A stretch of 64,000 bases of DNA from Limnohabitans sp. (GTDB lineage: Bacteria; Pseudomonadota; Gammaproteobacteria; Burkholderiales; Burkholderiaceae_C). The position numbers were made by a program, and so were the translations under genes. Under the pieces are notes generated by a model, which was not told the DNA's origin, searched no databases, and worked only from the letters and a program-made list of their open reading frames with translations. The stretch's first letter is position 1. The number at the start of each line of letters is the position of its first letter. This document shows, piece by piece, positions 8,022-17,012 of this stretch. The DNA is taken from the NCBI GenBank assembly GCA_018882835.1, contig VERE01000006.1, positions 23,416 through 87,415 of the forward strand, written 5' to 3'.

Positions 8022-8987
8022 TCAATCCACTGTGGCGCCGGAAGCTTTGACCACCTCAGCCCATCGGTCAATCTCGGCCTTGAAAAAAGCGCTGGCCTCT
8101 GCGGGGGTATTCACCACCACTTCAAACCCCAGGTTATTGAAGCGTTGCGTCATTTCTGCAGCGCGGAAACCCTTGGCAATGTCGGCTTGCAATTTGGCAA
8201 CAATGTCTTTGGGCGTGCCTTTGGGAACCGCAACCGCTTGCCAGGAGGTCACATCAAAATCCTTCAGCCCGCTTTCCAGCATGGTGGGCACATTGGGCAA
8301 TTGCGGCATGCGCTCTTTGGACGTGACGGCCAAGGCTTTCATTTTGCCGGCCTTGATGTAGGGCACAACGGTGCCAAAGTTCTGGAAGGATGCTTCAATG
8401 TTGCCGGCCATGATGTCGGTTTGCGCGGCTGCGCCGCCCCGGTAGGGAATGTGAACCCCGAACGTCTGGGTTTGCAACTTGAACATTTCGGCAGACAGGT
8501 GGTCGCTGGAGCCAGAACCGGAGGAGCCATACGACACCCGCCCTGGATTTTTCTTCGCATAGTCCACCAGCTCTTTGACTGAATTGGCAGGGAAGTTGGG
8601 CGGGGTGATCAGCACGTTGGGTGTGCGCACAGCCACCGTCACGGCCTCGAAATCGCGCATCACATCGTACTTGGGATTTTTGTAAAGCCCCATGTTGATG
8701 GCAAAGGTGCCAATCGAACCAACCAGCAAGGTATAGCCATCGGCGGGCGATTTGGACAAGGCTTCTGCGGCGATGGAGCCATTGGCGCCAGGTCGGTTTT
8801 CGACCAAAGTGACATAACCCGCGTCATTCAGCTTTTGAGAAATGGCACGCGCCACGATATCACTGGTGCCGCCTGCCACAAAGGGCACCAAAATTTTCAC
8901 GGGCTTTTGCGGGTAACTTTGGGCCATCGACAGGGCGCCCGCACAACTCAGCATGCTCAACAAAATGGTTCGGATGGCTTTCTTCAT
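8022..8987 (-). CDS. Bug/TctC-type receptor, copy 2
   Basis: 321 aa from the ATG at 8987, which has a clean AAAGGAGTCACC site; the open frame upstream to 9341 is antisense-type sequence within the MFS gene. Signal peptide of about 23 residues ending SMAQ. Ligand loop VPFVAGGTSD (34-43), second block HIPYRGGAAAQTD, and C-terminal helix RWAEVVKASGATVD. Located 17 bases after the MFS gene and ahead of the hydroxyacid dehydrogenase, all leftward. The three probably form one transcript with two uptake options. Confidence 0.92.
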   Translation of the reverse strand: MKKAIRTILLSMLSCAGALSMAQSYPQKPVKILVPFVAGGTSDIVARAISQKLNDAGYVTLVENRPGANGSIAAEALSKSPADGYTLLVGSIGTFAINMGLYKNPKYDVMRDFEAVTVAVRTPNVLITPPNFPANSVKELVDYAKKNPGRVSYGSSGSGSSDHLSAEMFKLQTQTFGVHIPYRGGAAAQTDIMAGNIEASFQNFGTVVPYIKAGKMKALAVTSKERMPQLPNVPTMLESGLKDFDVTSWQAVAVPKGTPKDIVAKLQADIAKGFRAAEMTQRFNNLGFEVVVNTPAEASAFFKAEIDRWAEVVKASGATVD

Positions 8988-9004
8988 GGTGACTCCTTTG
9001 GGAT

Positions 9005-10279
9005 TCAAGCTCGTTGAGGTTTTTTGGCAAGCATAAATGACAACGAGCCCAAACCTGCCACCAAGGCCAGCAGGGTGAACCCTAGACGGTAGTTGCCAGT
9101 CAGGTCGGCCAACATGCCCGCCACCATGGGGCCTGCCACCTGGCCCACTGCAATGATGGCGGCCGAGAGCCCCAAAATCATGCCAATGGCATTGCGGCCG
9201 AAATAGTCGGCGCGAATGGCTTGCATGAAAGGCCCGCGCAGTCCCCAGGCCACGCCATGGAACGCAGCAAAGGCCGCCAGCGCTGCCACATGGGTGGCAT
9301 AGGTCAGGCACAGCAAACCCACCATGTGCGAGACCATGCACAGCGCTGCAACCACCCGCTTGTCATAGCGGTCGCCCATGCTGGCGCCCAGCAGCACCCC
9401 TCCCATTTGTCCCATGGTCATGAGCATGATGACCCACCCGGCCTCAGACACCGAATAGCCCAAGCCTTCCTTCATGTGGGTGATGGCGTGCACATTGATG
9501 GCGGTGACCACCAGCAACGCCAGTCCGTGCCCGATGGCCAACATCCAGAAAGCCTGGGTACGCAATGCCTCTTTGGCCGTGAATTCGTGTGGGGTGGTCT
9601 GTTGGCCAGCGTCTTCCTTGAGCGGCATATCAATCGCATGGGGCGCAATTCCATCAATGAACTCGCCATGGTCTTCAGGTCGGCGACGGATGATGCGTGC
9701 CAAAGGAATTCCCACCACCAAGGCCACCACGCCCGAGCCCAAAGCTGCGGCACGCCAGCCAAAGCTTTGCATCGCCCAGGCCACCACCGGTACCGCCAGC
9801 CCCCCCATTGCCAGCCCCAGGCTCATGATGGACAAGGCGCGTGCACGGTAACGCTCAAACCATTGCACCAGGGCCACCGAGAGCGGGAAATAGCCACACA
9901 GGCTGGTGCCAATCGCCATCAAAATGGCGCTGACATAAAAGCCGGTGAGCGAGTCGATTTGACTGAGGCTCAGCAAGCCCATGCCAAAAATCACCATGCC
10001 CCAGCGAATCATCGACTGCGGTCCGAAGCGGTCGACCACCCAACCCAGAACCGGTCCGATGATGGCGGCTTCCACTGATTGCAAGGCAGCTGCACCGGAC
10101 AAGGCGGTTTTGCTCCATCCCAATTCGTCCGACAGCGCGGCAATGTACAGGCCGAACGACTGCATCAGCAAGGCGGCCAGCAGAAACTGAATGCCGCAGG
10201 CGGCAGCGGTCATGCGCCAGCCATAAAAGATCTTCACAAGCTCAGGGTCCGGTTGAAGTGAGTCACGCCAGTGTCCCAT
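9005..10279 (-). CDS. Major facilitator superfamily transporter
   Basis: 424 aa with about 12 hydrophobic helices, an MFS loop GWVVDRFGPQSMIRWG near residue 75 and its second-half counterpart GASMGDRYDKRVVAALC. The opening VKIFYGWRMTAAACGIQF is common in OFA/monocarboxylate-porter-like MFS proteins. It most likely takes up or exports an organic acid by proton symport at the inner membrane. First gene of the leftward unit that continues with receptor copy 2 and the hydroxyacid dehydrogenase. It is divergent from an SDR gene across 111 bases. The GTG at 10237 is an alternative start. Confidence 0.87.
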   Translation of the reverse strand: MGHWRDSLQPDPELVKIFYGWRMTAAACGIQFLLAALLMQSFGLYIAALSDELGWSKTALSGAAALQSVEAAIIGPVLGWVVDRFGPQSMIRWGMVIFGMGLLSLSQIDSLTGFYVSAILMAIGTSLCGYFPLSVALVQWFERYRARALSIMSLGLAMGGLAVPVVAWAMQSFGWRAAALGSGVVALVVGIPLARIIRRRPEDHGEFIDGIAPHAIDMPLKEDAGQQTTPHEFTAKEALRTQAFWMLAIGHGLALLVVTAINVHAITHMKEGLGYSVSEAGWVIMLMTMGQMGGVLLGASMGDRYDKRVVAALCMVSHMVGLLCLTYATHVAALAAFAAFHGVAWGLRGPFMQAIRADYFGRNAIGMILGLSAAIIAVGQVAGPMVAGMLADLTGNYRLGFTLLALVAGLGSLSFMLAKKPQRA

Positions 10280-10390
10280 GCATGCCAGCTTGGGGCTGTT
10301 AGATGGGTGACTGGCCAGATTGCCTCAGCTCCCTTTCTGCCGTTAACCTAGCAGTGTTTGATTTACCCGACTCTGACGGAAAGGTTGTTC

Positions 10391-11110
10391 ATGGCTCACC
10401 AAGCTCTTATCACTGGCGCATCCAACGGTATTGGTCGCGCGATTGCCTCCCGGCTGGCGGCCGATGGCTTTCAAATCATCACAGTGGACCGGGTACCCCC
10501 CAAGCAGGCTTTGCCAGGTGAGTTGTTCTACGAGGCTGACCTGGCGGACCCCGGCAGCACGCGCGACACCCTGGGCCGCATCGTCGAAAAGCATGACATC
10601 TACGCATTGGTGAACAACGTGGGCAAGGTCATGCCTGCGCCCATTGAAGGTACCTCCATAGAAGACATGCACGCCGTGGTGGCGCTGAACCTGGGATCTA
10701 CCCTGTTGTGCACCCAGGCTGTTTTGCCAGCCATGAAAGCACGCCGCGCCGGACGCATTGTCAGCATTTCCAGCCGTGCCGCTTTGGGCAAGGAATTGCG
10801 TACCGCCTATGCCGCCACCAAGTCTGCACTGCATGGCATGACCAAAACCTGGGCGCTCGAGTTGGGGCGCCACGGCATCACGGTGAATGCCATTGGCCCG
10901 GGTCCGATCGACACAGAATTGTTCCGTCAGGTGAACCCGCCCGACAGTCCGCGCACGCATGCCATCATCGAGGCCATTCCGGTCAAACGCATGGGCACGC
11001 CGGACGATGTGGCGCATGGCGTGGCCAGCTTTGTCGACCCGCGCGCAGGCTTCATCACAGGGCAGGTGCTTTACATCTGCGGCGGCATGACCGTCGGTCT
11101 GGCAGGCTGA
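10391..11110 (+). CDS. SDR family oxidoreductase
   Basis: 239 aa classical short-chain dehydrogenase. NAD(P) motif TGASNGIG (residues 8-15), NNVG (75-78), catalytic serine in VSISSRA (124-130), Y140 and K144 in YAATK. The ATG at 10391 leaves MAHQALITGA at the N terminus, as usual for the family; upstream codons from 10358 look non-coding. It interconverts an alcohol and ketone, cofactor not determined. Divergent from the MFS gene and convergent with the gamma-glutamyltransferase gene 7 bases away. Confidence 0.9.
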   Translation: MAHQALITGASNGIGRAIASRLAADGFQIITVDRVPPKQALPGELFYEADLADPGSTRDTLGRIVEKHDIYALVNNVGKVMPAPIEGTSIEDMHAVVALNLGSTLLCTQAVLPAMKARRAGRIVSISSRAALGKELRTAYAATKSALHGMTKTWALELGRHGITVNAIGPGPIDTELFRQVNPPDSPRTHAIIEAIPVKRMGTPDDVAHGVASFVDPRAGFITGQVLYICGGMTVGLAG

Positions 11111-11117
11111 GAGGCGC

Positions 11118-12803
11118 TCAACGCGGGCGCGACTCGGGCAAAAACCGAACGCCTTCGCGTGCCATGCCACCGCTGACGCCAATGGGCGTGCCATCGGCGC
11201 GCCAGCAGGCCGCCCCTTCCAGGCGGCCATCGTCATGGAAGCGAATGGCATTCATGCCGCCCCCCACGTTGCTCACGGGCAGGATGTCGTGGCCTCTTGC
11301 AGCCAGCGCCTGGGAAGTGGCCTGCGAAAAGGCCGGCTCCAATTCCAGCCCGTAGCCTTGCGTCCAAATGCGTGGCGCCTCGACCGCTTGTTGCAAGCTC
11401 ATGCCATGGTCAAGCAAATTGACCACGGCCTGCAATGCCGATGGAAAAATTCTCAGGCCCCCAGGCAAGCCCAGCGCCAAGACCGGTCGGCCATCGCGCA
11501 GCACAATCAGGGGCGCCATCGATGAAATCACGCGCTTGCCCGCAGCGAGCGAGTTGGCCCGGCCGGGTCGCGGGTCCAGTACATACAGGTAGTTGTTGGG
11601 AATCATGCCGGTGCCAGGCACCATGTAGCGCGCACCAAAGACCGAGTTGATGGTTTGGGTGGCGCTGACGATGCAACCCTGGGCATCGGCTACCGTGATG
11701 TGGGTGGTGTTGGCACTCTCTGCAGGCACCACGCCCGGGGCCCAATCCTGTGCCCTTGACATATCTATTTGCTGGCGGCGCTCATCCGCATAAGATGCAG
11801 ACAGAAGCTTGTCGACGGGCACCGGGACAAAGTCCGGATCGGCAGTCGCCGCTGAGCGATCGGCAAATGCAATCTTCAGCACTTCGGCCAGCAAATGCAC
11901 GCTGTCCACGCTGCCAAAGCCCATGGCTTTGACATCGAAGCCTTCCAGGATTTTCAGCATCTGGCCGATGTGCAAGGGGCCAGCGCAGGGGGGCGGGGGG
12001 CCGGTCACTTCAAAGCCGCGGTAGGTGGCGCGCAAAACCTCTCGGTCGCGGGTTTGGTAGCCGCGCAAGTCGGCCAGCGTCAGATAACCCGCGTTGTTGG
12101 CCATGTCATTCGCCAAAGCTTGTCCCAAGCTGCCGCCGTAGAGCGCGCCCGGCCCTTCGCGAAGCACCGTGCGCAAGGTCTCGGCATAGGCGCCTTGAAC
12201 CAGCCGGTCACCAGCTTGCAGCGGGCGACCTCCTGGCAGGAAGACACTGGCAATTTCGGGGTCGAGCAGCAGATCTGCGGCGTTGTCGGTGATGCAGTTG
12301 CTGAGGTAGCGTGTGGCCACAAAGCCGCGGCTGGCATATCGCAAAGCGGGCTGCATCACATCCTCCAGCGACAGCGTCCCGTGCCGTTCCAGCATCTGGC
12401 ACCAGGCCATCAGGTTGCCGGGGATGGCCACGGCAGCGCGGCCCAGGCTGTTGCGGCGTCCCACGGTTTCCATGGTGCCAGGCGGTGCCTGCGGGTCTGG
12501 CGTGAAAGTGCTGGGTGAGATGTTTTGCGGGCAAACCCCTTGGCCCTCGATCACGGTGTGTTGGCCGTTGGGCAGGCGCAGGTGCGCAAAGCCGCCACCG
12601 AGCAGGCCGACCATCATGGGCTCGACAACCGACAGGGTGAACAAGGCGGCCACCGCCGCATCGACTGCATTGCCACCCGCAGCCAACATTTCCGTTCCGG
12701 CCGCCGAGGCCAGAGGGTGGTTGGTGACCACCATGCCGCGTGCGCCGAAGGCAGGCTGCTTGTCAGTGGCGAAGGGCGTGGAAAAGGGGGGACTTGAGAT
12801 CAT
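11118..12803 (-). CDS. Gamma-glutamyltransferase family protein
   Basis: 561 aa Ntn-hydrolase. The N-terminal block LASAAGTEMLAAGGNAVDAAVA and the processing/catalytic threonine region NTTHITVAD (TTH at 366-368) are clear. PGTGMIPNN and GLPGG supply the substrate-binding blocks. Autocleavage before T366 would give the usual large and small subunits. Unlike periplasmic GGT, no signal peptide is seen, so it is probably cytoplasmic, nearer to GGT-like acylases that hydrolyse amide or gamma-glutamyl compounds. It stands alone on the minus strand between two rightward SDR genes. Confidence 0.88.
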   Translation of the reverse strand: MISSPPFSTPFATDKQPAFGARGMVVTNHPLASAAGTEMLAAGGNAVDAAVAALFTLSVVEPMMVGLLGGGFAHLRLPNGQHTVIEGQGVCPQNISPSTFTPDPQAPPGTMETVGRRNSLGRAAVAIPGNLMAWCQMLERHGTLSLEDVMQPALRYASRGFVATRYLSNCITDNAADLLLDPEIASVFLPGGRPLQAGDRLVQGAYAETLRTVLREGPGALYGGSLGQALANDMANNAGYLTLADLRGYQTRDREVLRATYRGFEVTGPPPPCAGPLHIGQMLKILEGFDVKAMGFGSVDSVHLLAEVLKIAFADRSAATADPDFVPVPVDKLLSASYADERRQQIDMSRAQDWAPGVVPAESANTTHITVADAQGCIVSATQTINSVFGARYMVPGTGMIPNNYLYVLDPRPGRANSLAAGKRVISSMAPLIVLRDGRPVLALGLPGGLRIFPSALQAVVNLLDHGMSLQQAVEAPRIWTQGYGLELEPAFSQATSQALAARGHDILPVSNVGGGMNAIRFHDDGRLEGAACWRADGTPIGVSGGMAREGVRFLPESRPR

Positions 12804-12932
12804 GTGCTCAGCTTAATCAGCGCCGATGGGCTGGCGCGTCACCCTTGAGACAAATCGGGCGTGGCTATCGATTGCGTGATTGACAGCCTGGAGCCTTCAC
12901 TCGACACTGGCTTTTTATGCGGAGAATGGCTT

Positions 12933-13727
12933 GTGTTGAATCTTCATGGAAAAGTGGCTTTGGTCATGGGCTGCGGCGCGGTTGCCGAGGGCTGGGGCAA
13001 TGGCCGGGCCACCGCCACGTTGCTGGCACGCCAGGGCGCGCAGGTGTACGGCATCGATCTTCAACTCAGTCATGCTGAAAACACCCGGGACATTGTGCGC
13101 GCTGAGGGCGGCACCATCGAAGTCGCGGCCTGCGATGTGACACAGGCCGAGCAGGTGAACCAGGTGGTGGACGATTGCGTGAAGCGGTTCGGGCGCATTG
13201 ACATCCTGGTCAACAACGTCGGGCTGTCGCAACCTGGAGGGCCGGTGGACATGCTCGAGTCGGTCTGGGACAGCCAGCTGGAGGTCAACCTGAAAGGGGC
13301 CTTTCTCGCTTGCAAACGTGTGTTGCCCTTGATGAAGGCCCAAGGCGGTGGATCGGTCATCAACATTTCCTCCGTGGCCGGACTGCGCTATGTTGGCAAG
13401 CCCCAGGTGGCTTACGCTGCGGCCAAGGCCGCCTTGATGCAGTTCACCCGCACCACCGCGGTCATCCATGCGCCGGAAGGTATCCGCTTGAATTGCGTCA
13501 TCCCCGGGCTGATGCACACGCCCTTGATCGAAGGCCTGGCCGCCAAGTACGCGGCAGGCGACACTGCCGGTTTCATTGCCCACCGTCACCAACAAGTGCC
13601 CATGCAGCACATGGGGGACGGCTGGGATGTCGCGAATGCTGTTTTATTCTTGGCCGCCGATGAAAGCCGGTACATCACAGCCACTGAAATTTTGGTAGAC
13701 GGCGGTCTCGTCGCTGCCACACGTTGA
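12933..13727 (+). CDS. SDR family oxidoreductase with extended glycine-rich loop
   Basis: 264 aa from the GTG at 12933, chosen because GGAG sits 8 bases ahead and the protein then opens LNLHGKVALVMG. An earlier in-frame GTG at 12861 lacks a ribosome site. The cofactor loop is unusual, GCGAVAEGWGNGRA in place of TGxxxGIG, a known subfamily with a widened loop. NNVGLSQPGG, VINISSVAG and the catalytic YAAAK are intact. It is followed 18 bases later by another SDR gene, so both probably work on one pathway. Substrate unknown. Confidence 0.87.
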   Translation: MLNLHGKVALVMGCGAVAEGWGNGRATATLLARQGAQVYGIDLQLSHAENTRDIVRAEGGTIEVAACDVTQAEQVNQVVDDCVKRFGRIDILVNNVGLSQPGGPVDMLESVWDSQLEVNLKGAFLACKRVLPLMKAQGGGSVINISSVAGLRYVGKPQVAYAAAKAALMQFTRTTAVIHAPEGIRLNCVIPGLMHTPLIEGLAAKYAAGDTAGFIAHRHQQVPMQHMGDGWDVANAVLFLAADESRYITATEILVDGGLVAATR

Positions 13728-13745
13728 CCCACAAAAGGAGACCTC

Positions 13746-14510
13746 ATGACTTTGTTTGACCTGACAGGCCAGGTGGCCGTGATCACCGGATCCTCGCGCG
13801 GCATTGGCCGCGCCATTGCCGAGCGCATGGCCGAGCACGGTGCGCGCGTGGTGATTTCTTCCCGCAAAGCAGATGCTTGCAACGAGGTGGTGAAAGCCAT
13901 CGAGGCCAAGCATGGGCCAGGGCGGGCCATCGCGATTCCTGCCAACATCTCAGCCAAGGCAGACCTGGAAAAATTGGTGTCCGAGACCCGTCGTCACTGG
14001 GGGCGCATCGACATTGTGGTGTGCAACGCGGCCAGCAACCCATACTACGGTCCGATGGCAGGCATTGGAGATGACCAGTTCCGCAAAATTCTGGACAACA
14101 ACATCGTTGCCAACCATTGGCTGATCAATTTGACCGTCCCTGAAATGAAGGAGCGCCGCTCCGGCTCGATCATCATCGTCTCTTCCATCGGGGGCTTGCG
14201 CGGCTCCTCCGTCATCGGCGCCTATTGCATCAGCAAAGCCGCCGACATGCAGTTGGCGCGCAACCTGGCGGTTGAATACGGCCCGCACAATATCCGTGTC
14301 AACTGCATTGCCCCCGGCCTGATCAAGACCGACTTTGCCAAAGCGCTGTGGGATGACCCGGCCATGCTCAAGGAGCGCAATGCGACCACCCCCCTGCGTC
14401 GCATTGGCGAACCCGATGAAATTGCGGGCGCGGCGGTATTTTTGGCGTCCCAGGCGGGGTCCTTCATGACCGGGCAAAGCCTGGTCATTGACGGGGGTGT
14501 CACGATTTAG
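13746..14510 (+). CDS. SDR family oxidoreductase
   Basis: 254 aa with a textbook set of SDR motifs: TGSSRGIGRA at 14-23, CNAASNPYYG at about 98, IIIVSSIGG, then catalytic YCISKAA and the C-terminal TGQSLVIDGG. It begins MTLFDLTGQVAVITG after an AAAAGGAGACCTC ribosome site. The NAAS form of the NNAG motif and the overall length fit 3-oxoacyl-ACP reductase-like or gluconate 5-dehydrogenase-like enzymes. It is the second gene of a two-SDR rightward pair. A run of seven T follows the stop without a convincing hairpin. Confidence 0.9.
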   Translation: MTLFDLTGQVAVITGSSRGIGRAIAERMAEHGARVVISSRKADACNEVVKAIEAKHGPGRAIAIPANISAKADLEKLVSETRRHWGRIDIVVCNAASNPYYGPMAGIGDDQFRKILDNNIVANHWLINLTVPEMKERRSGSIIIVSSIGGLRGSSVIGAYCISKAADMQLARNLAVEYGPHNIRVNCIAPGLIKTDFAKALWDDPAMLKERNATTPLRRIGEPDEIAGAAVFLASQAGSFMTGQSLVIDGGVTI

Positions 14511-14587
14511 TCATTTTTTTTCATCCATCCTGTCCACCAAATTCTGGCTGGGTGCGTTGATTCTTCATCATGTATGGAGAAAACCGC

Positions 14588-14779
14588 ATGGAAAAGAAAA
14601 CCACCCAGCTGGCGCCCGCCCGCAACGGCATGGACCAGTGTTTGCAGCAAATGAACGACGAAGTCAGCCAAATCAAGGCCAGTTTCAATCGTATTCGAGC
14701 CCTTATGGCCCAGGAACACGAACAAAAGCATCGTCCCGCTGCACGCATTTATTCTGGCATGCGTGCACTAAAGGCTTAA
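14588..14779 (+). CDS. Small hypothetical protein, basic and helical
   Basis: 63 aa from the ATG at 14588, with GGAG 9 bases upstream; an ATG at 14570 would add six residues. No family is recognised. The sequence is rich in K, Q, R and M (MDQCLQQMNDEVSQIKASF) with predicted amphipathic helix, no signal peptide and no membrane segment. It lies alone between the SDR pair and the desaturase gene on the same strand. The good ribosome site supports expression, but no function can be proposed. Confidence 0.5.
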   Translation: MEKKTTQLAPARNGMDQCLQQMNDEVSQIKASFNRIRALMAQEHEQKHRPAARIYSGMRALKA

Positions 14780-14872
14780 TTTTCCAGGATTTCAAGCGCC
14801 AATTTCATCCAAAGGTGACAGGCTGAACTTCTCAGCCCATCCCTGGCAAGCTAACATCCGCGCTGTCTAGGG

Positions 14873-15856
14873 ATGTCACACAAAGGTTTCGCCATGGATG
14901 TCGGAGCGAAAGGCTGGCTCTCAGCCGAAGAAGACCAAGCGCTTCGTGCGCGCTCCAATGTTATGGGTTTCTACCTGGTGCTGCATGCTTGGGGTACCAT
15001 CTTTTTGGCCATGGCCTTGTTTGTGGCCTGGCCCAACCCCCTGACTTTTTTGCTGGCTGTCATCCTGATTGGCGGCCGTCAGCTTGGCCTGGCCATCCTG
15101 ATGCACGATGCAGCGCATCGCTTGCTGTTTAAAAATACCCGCCTCAACGATGCAATCGGCTTTTACCTCTGCGGCTCGCCGGTAGGGGCCAGCTTGGCTT
15201 TGTACCGTCCCTACCATCTTCAGCACCATCGCCATACCCAGCAAAAGGACGATCCCGACTGGATTCTGTCCGCTCCTTTTCCCATCAGCCAGAAAAGCTT
15301 CAGGCGCAAAATGCTGCGAGACCTTTTCGGTGTCACGGCCTACCAGCGGCGACTGGAAGGCTTTCGTTACAACATGGGCGAAGGCACCACCGCACAGCGT
15401 TGGGCCCGGCTGTGGCGGCTTGACGGCCATTTTTTGATAGCCAATGGCCTGTTGTTTCTGTTGTTGTGGGGTGTTGGCCATCCGGAGCTTTTTTTCACCC
15501 TCTGGCTCCTGCCCCTCATGACCTGGTACCAAGTCATCAGCCGTGTTCGCAACATTGCGGAGCATGCAGTGGTGCCTGACAACGATGACCCCTTGCGCAA
15601 CACCCGCACCACCCTGACCAACCTGGCCATGCGCGCCATCCTGGCGCCTTATTGGGTGAACTACCACCTGGAGCACCATCTCTTGGTAGCCACGCCTTGC
15701 TGGAAATTACCTGCGGCTCATCGCCTGCTGTGCGCGCGCGGCCTGCGCGATCGCATGGAAGTTGTGCAGGGCTACCGTGCGGTCTTGCGCCAAGCCATCT
15801 CGAACCCCCACGACGGCCCGCACCGCGGGCGCGAGCGCAAAGTCTCCATGATTTGA
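14873..15856 (+). CDS. Membrane fatty acid desaturase family protein
   Basis: 327 aa with four or more hydrophobic helices and three histidine clusters: HDAAH (78-82), HLQHHRHT (115-122) and HLEHH (265-269). These ligate the di-iron centre of membrane desaturases and hydroxylases, which insert a double bond or hydroxyl with O2 and an electron donor. PYHLQHHRHTQQKDDPD is close to bacterial acyl-lipid desaturase or beta-carotene hydroxylase-like proteins. A later ATG at 14894 is possible. No ferredoxin or reductase gene is adjacent. It converges with the VWA gene, whose stop is 4 bases away. Confidence 0.85.
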   Translation: MSHKGFAMDVGAKGWLSAEEDQALRARSNVMGFYLVLHAWGTIFLAMALFVAWPNPLTFLLAVILIGGRQLGLAILMHDAAHRLLFKNTRLNDAIGFYLCGSPVGASLALYRPYHLQHHRHTQQKDDPDWILSAPFPISQKSFRRKMLRDLFGVTAYQRRLEGFRYNMGEGTTAQRWARLWRLDGHFLIANGLLFLLLWGVGHPELFFTLWLLPLMTWYQVISRVRNIAEHAVVPDNDDPLRNTRTTLTNLAMRAILAPYWVNYHLEHHLLVATPCWKLPAAHRLLCARGLRDRMEVVQGYRAVLRQAISNPHDGPHRGRERKVSMI

Positions 15857-15860
15857 GCGC

Positions 15861-16946
15861 TTAGCTTGGGTTCAGCAGCTTGGGGGCGCCCGCGCGAAAC
15901 CAGCGCACAGACAAGCCCAGCGCCAGCAACATCAACAAAAAGGCTGCACCTGCCAGCAAGGCGCTGATTTCGGTGTCCTTGCGTTCCAGCGTGAACTGGG
16001 TGGAGAGATGCTCGTATATTTTTTTCAATTCATCGGCCGAACCGGCTTTGAAGTATTCAGCCTCGGTGACATTGGCCACGGCTTTCAGTGTTTCTTCATC
16101 CACTTGCGTGAAAAAGGAATAGCCCTCGTAGCCCGGGATGAAGCCATTGGGTGTTCCAAAGCCGACGGTGTAAACCCGAACCCCCAAATTGGCCGCCAAC
16201 TTGGCCGCTTCGATGGGGTCGGGCCCCGTGGTGCGGCGGCCATCGGAGAGCAGCACGATGGCGCCGCCTGTGTAAGAACCGGGTGGCACCGGGACGATTT
16301 CTTTGGGCGGTGTGCTTTTGCGTCGATCTTCCAGGCTTTGGCCTTGGGGCTCACCGATGCCGCGCTGGGCGACGCCGCCGTACAAAGCGGTCTCCAACTG
16401 GATCGGGGCGTCTGGCCGCAGGGTGGACAGGGCCATCAACAACCCACTGCCGGTGGCCGTGCCACGCTGTAATTGAAAGCGGTCGATGGCGGCCACCCAA
16501 TCTTCGCGCCGGTCACTCACATGCTGGACCACCTGGGCGGTGCCGGCAAACGACACAATGGCCACCCGCACGCCTGCAGGCAAGGCTTGTAAAAACTCTT
16601 TGGCTGCTTTTTGCGCCGCCTGAATCCGGTTAGGCTCGACATCGGTGGCCAGCATGCTGCGTGACACGTCCATGGCCATCACCAGGGTCATGTAATCGGC
16701 GGGGAGGGTGATGCGGGCCACCGGGCGGGCCATGGCCAACAAAGCCAGCACAAAGGCCATGCCCACCAATGCGGGGGGCAAATGCCGGCGCCAGCGCGAT
16801 GACGAGGCCATCGCTTCATGGATCAGGCGCAAGGATGAAAACGCCAGCACCTGTCGCCGACGCCGGCGAATCAGGTACAGGTAAAAGCCCACCAGCATGG
16901 GTGCCAGCAACAGGGCCCAAAGCATCTCGGCCTGGAGGAAATGCAT
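15861..16946 (-). CDS. VWA domain membrane protein A (BatA/B-like)
   Basis: 361 aa from the ATG at 16946; an in-frame ATG at 16988 is an alternative, and the rest of the open frame upstream is antisense to the protease gene. Order: N-terminal helix (11-27), basic patch RRRRR, second helix (57-74), VWA domain with MIDAS motif DVSRS (93-97) and a late GGAIVLLSDGRRTTG, C-terminal helix near 328-350. This is the Bat/YfbK-type layout with a periplasm-facing VWA domain. It is divergent from the protease-MoxR-DUF58-VWA series and paralogous to the VWA gene at 19916. Confidence 0.85.
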   Translation of the reverse strand: MHFLQAEMLWALLLAPMLVGFYLYLIRRRRRQVLAFSSLRLIHEAMASSSRWRRHLPPALVGMAFVLALLAMARPVARITLPADYMTLVMAMDVSRSMLATDVEPNRIQAAQKAAKEFLQALPAGVRVAIVSFAGTAQVVQHVSDRREDWVAAIDRFQLQRGTATGSGLLMALSTLRPDAPIQLETALYGGVAQRGIGEPQGQSLEDRRKSTPPKEIVPVPPGSYTGGAIVLLSDGRRTTGPDPIEAAKLAANLGVRVYTVGFGTPNGFIPGYEGYSFFTQVDEETLKAVANVTEAEYFKAGSADELKKIYEHLSTQFTLERKDTEISALLAGAAFLLMLLALGLSVRWFRAGAPKLLNPS

Positions 16947-17012
16947 GTGAGGTTGGAAGGTTAATAAGGTCTGACGCCAATTTACCATTGAACCCTGTGT
17001 TATGGTTATTTC

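Noticed and set aside
12861..12932. Upstream extension of the SDR gene from a GTG at 12861
   Set aside because: No ribosome site and the added residues are not SDR-like; the GTG at 12933 has GGAG at good spacing.
14511..14522. Run of seven T after the SDR stop as an intrinsic terminator
   Set aside because: No stable GC-rich stem directly precedes it; the best dyad is only 4 base pairs.
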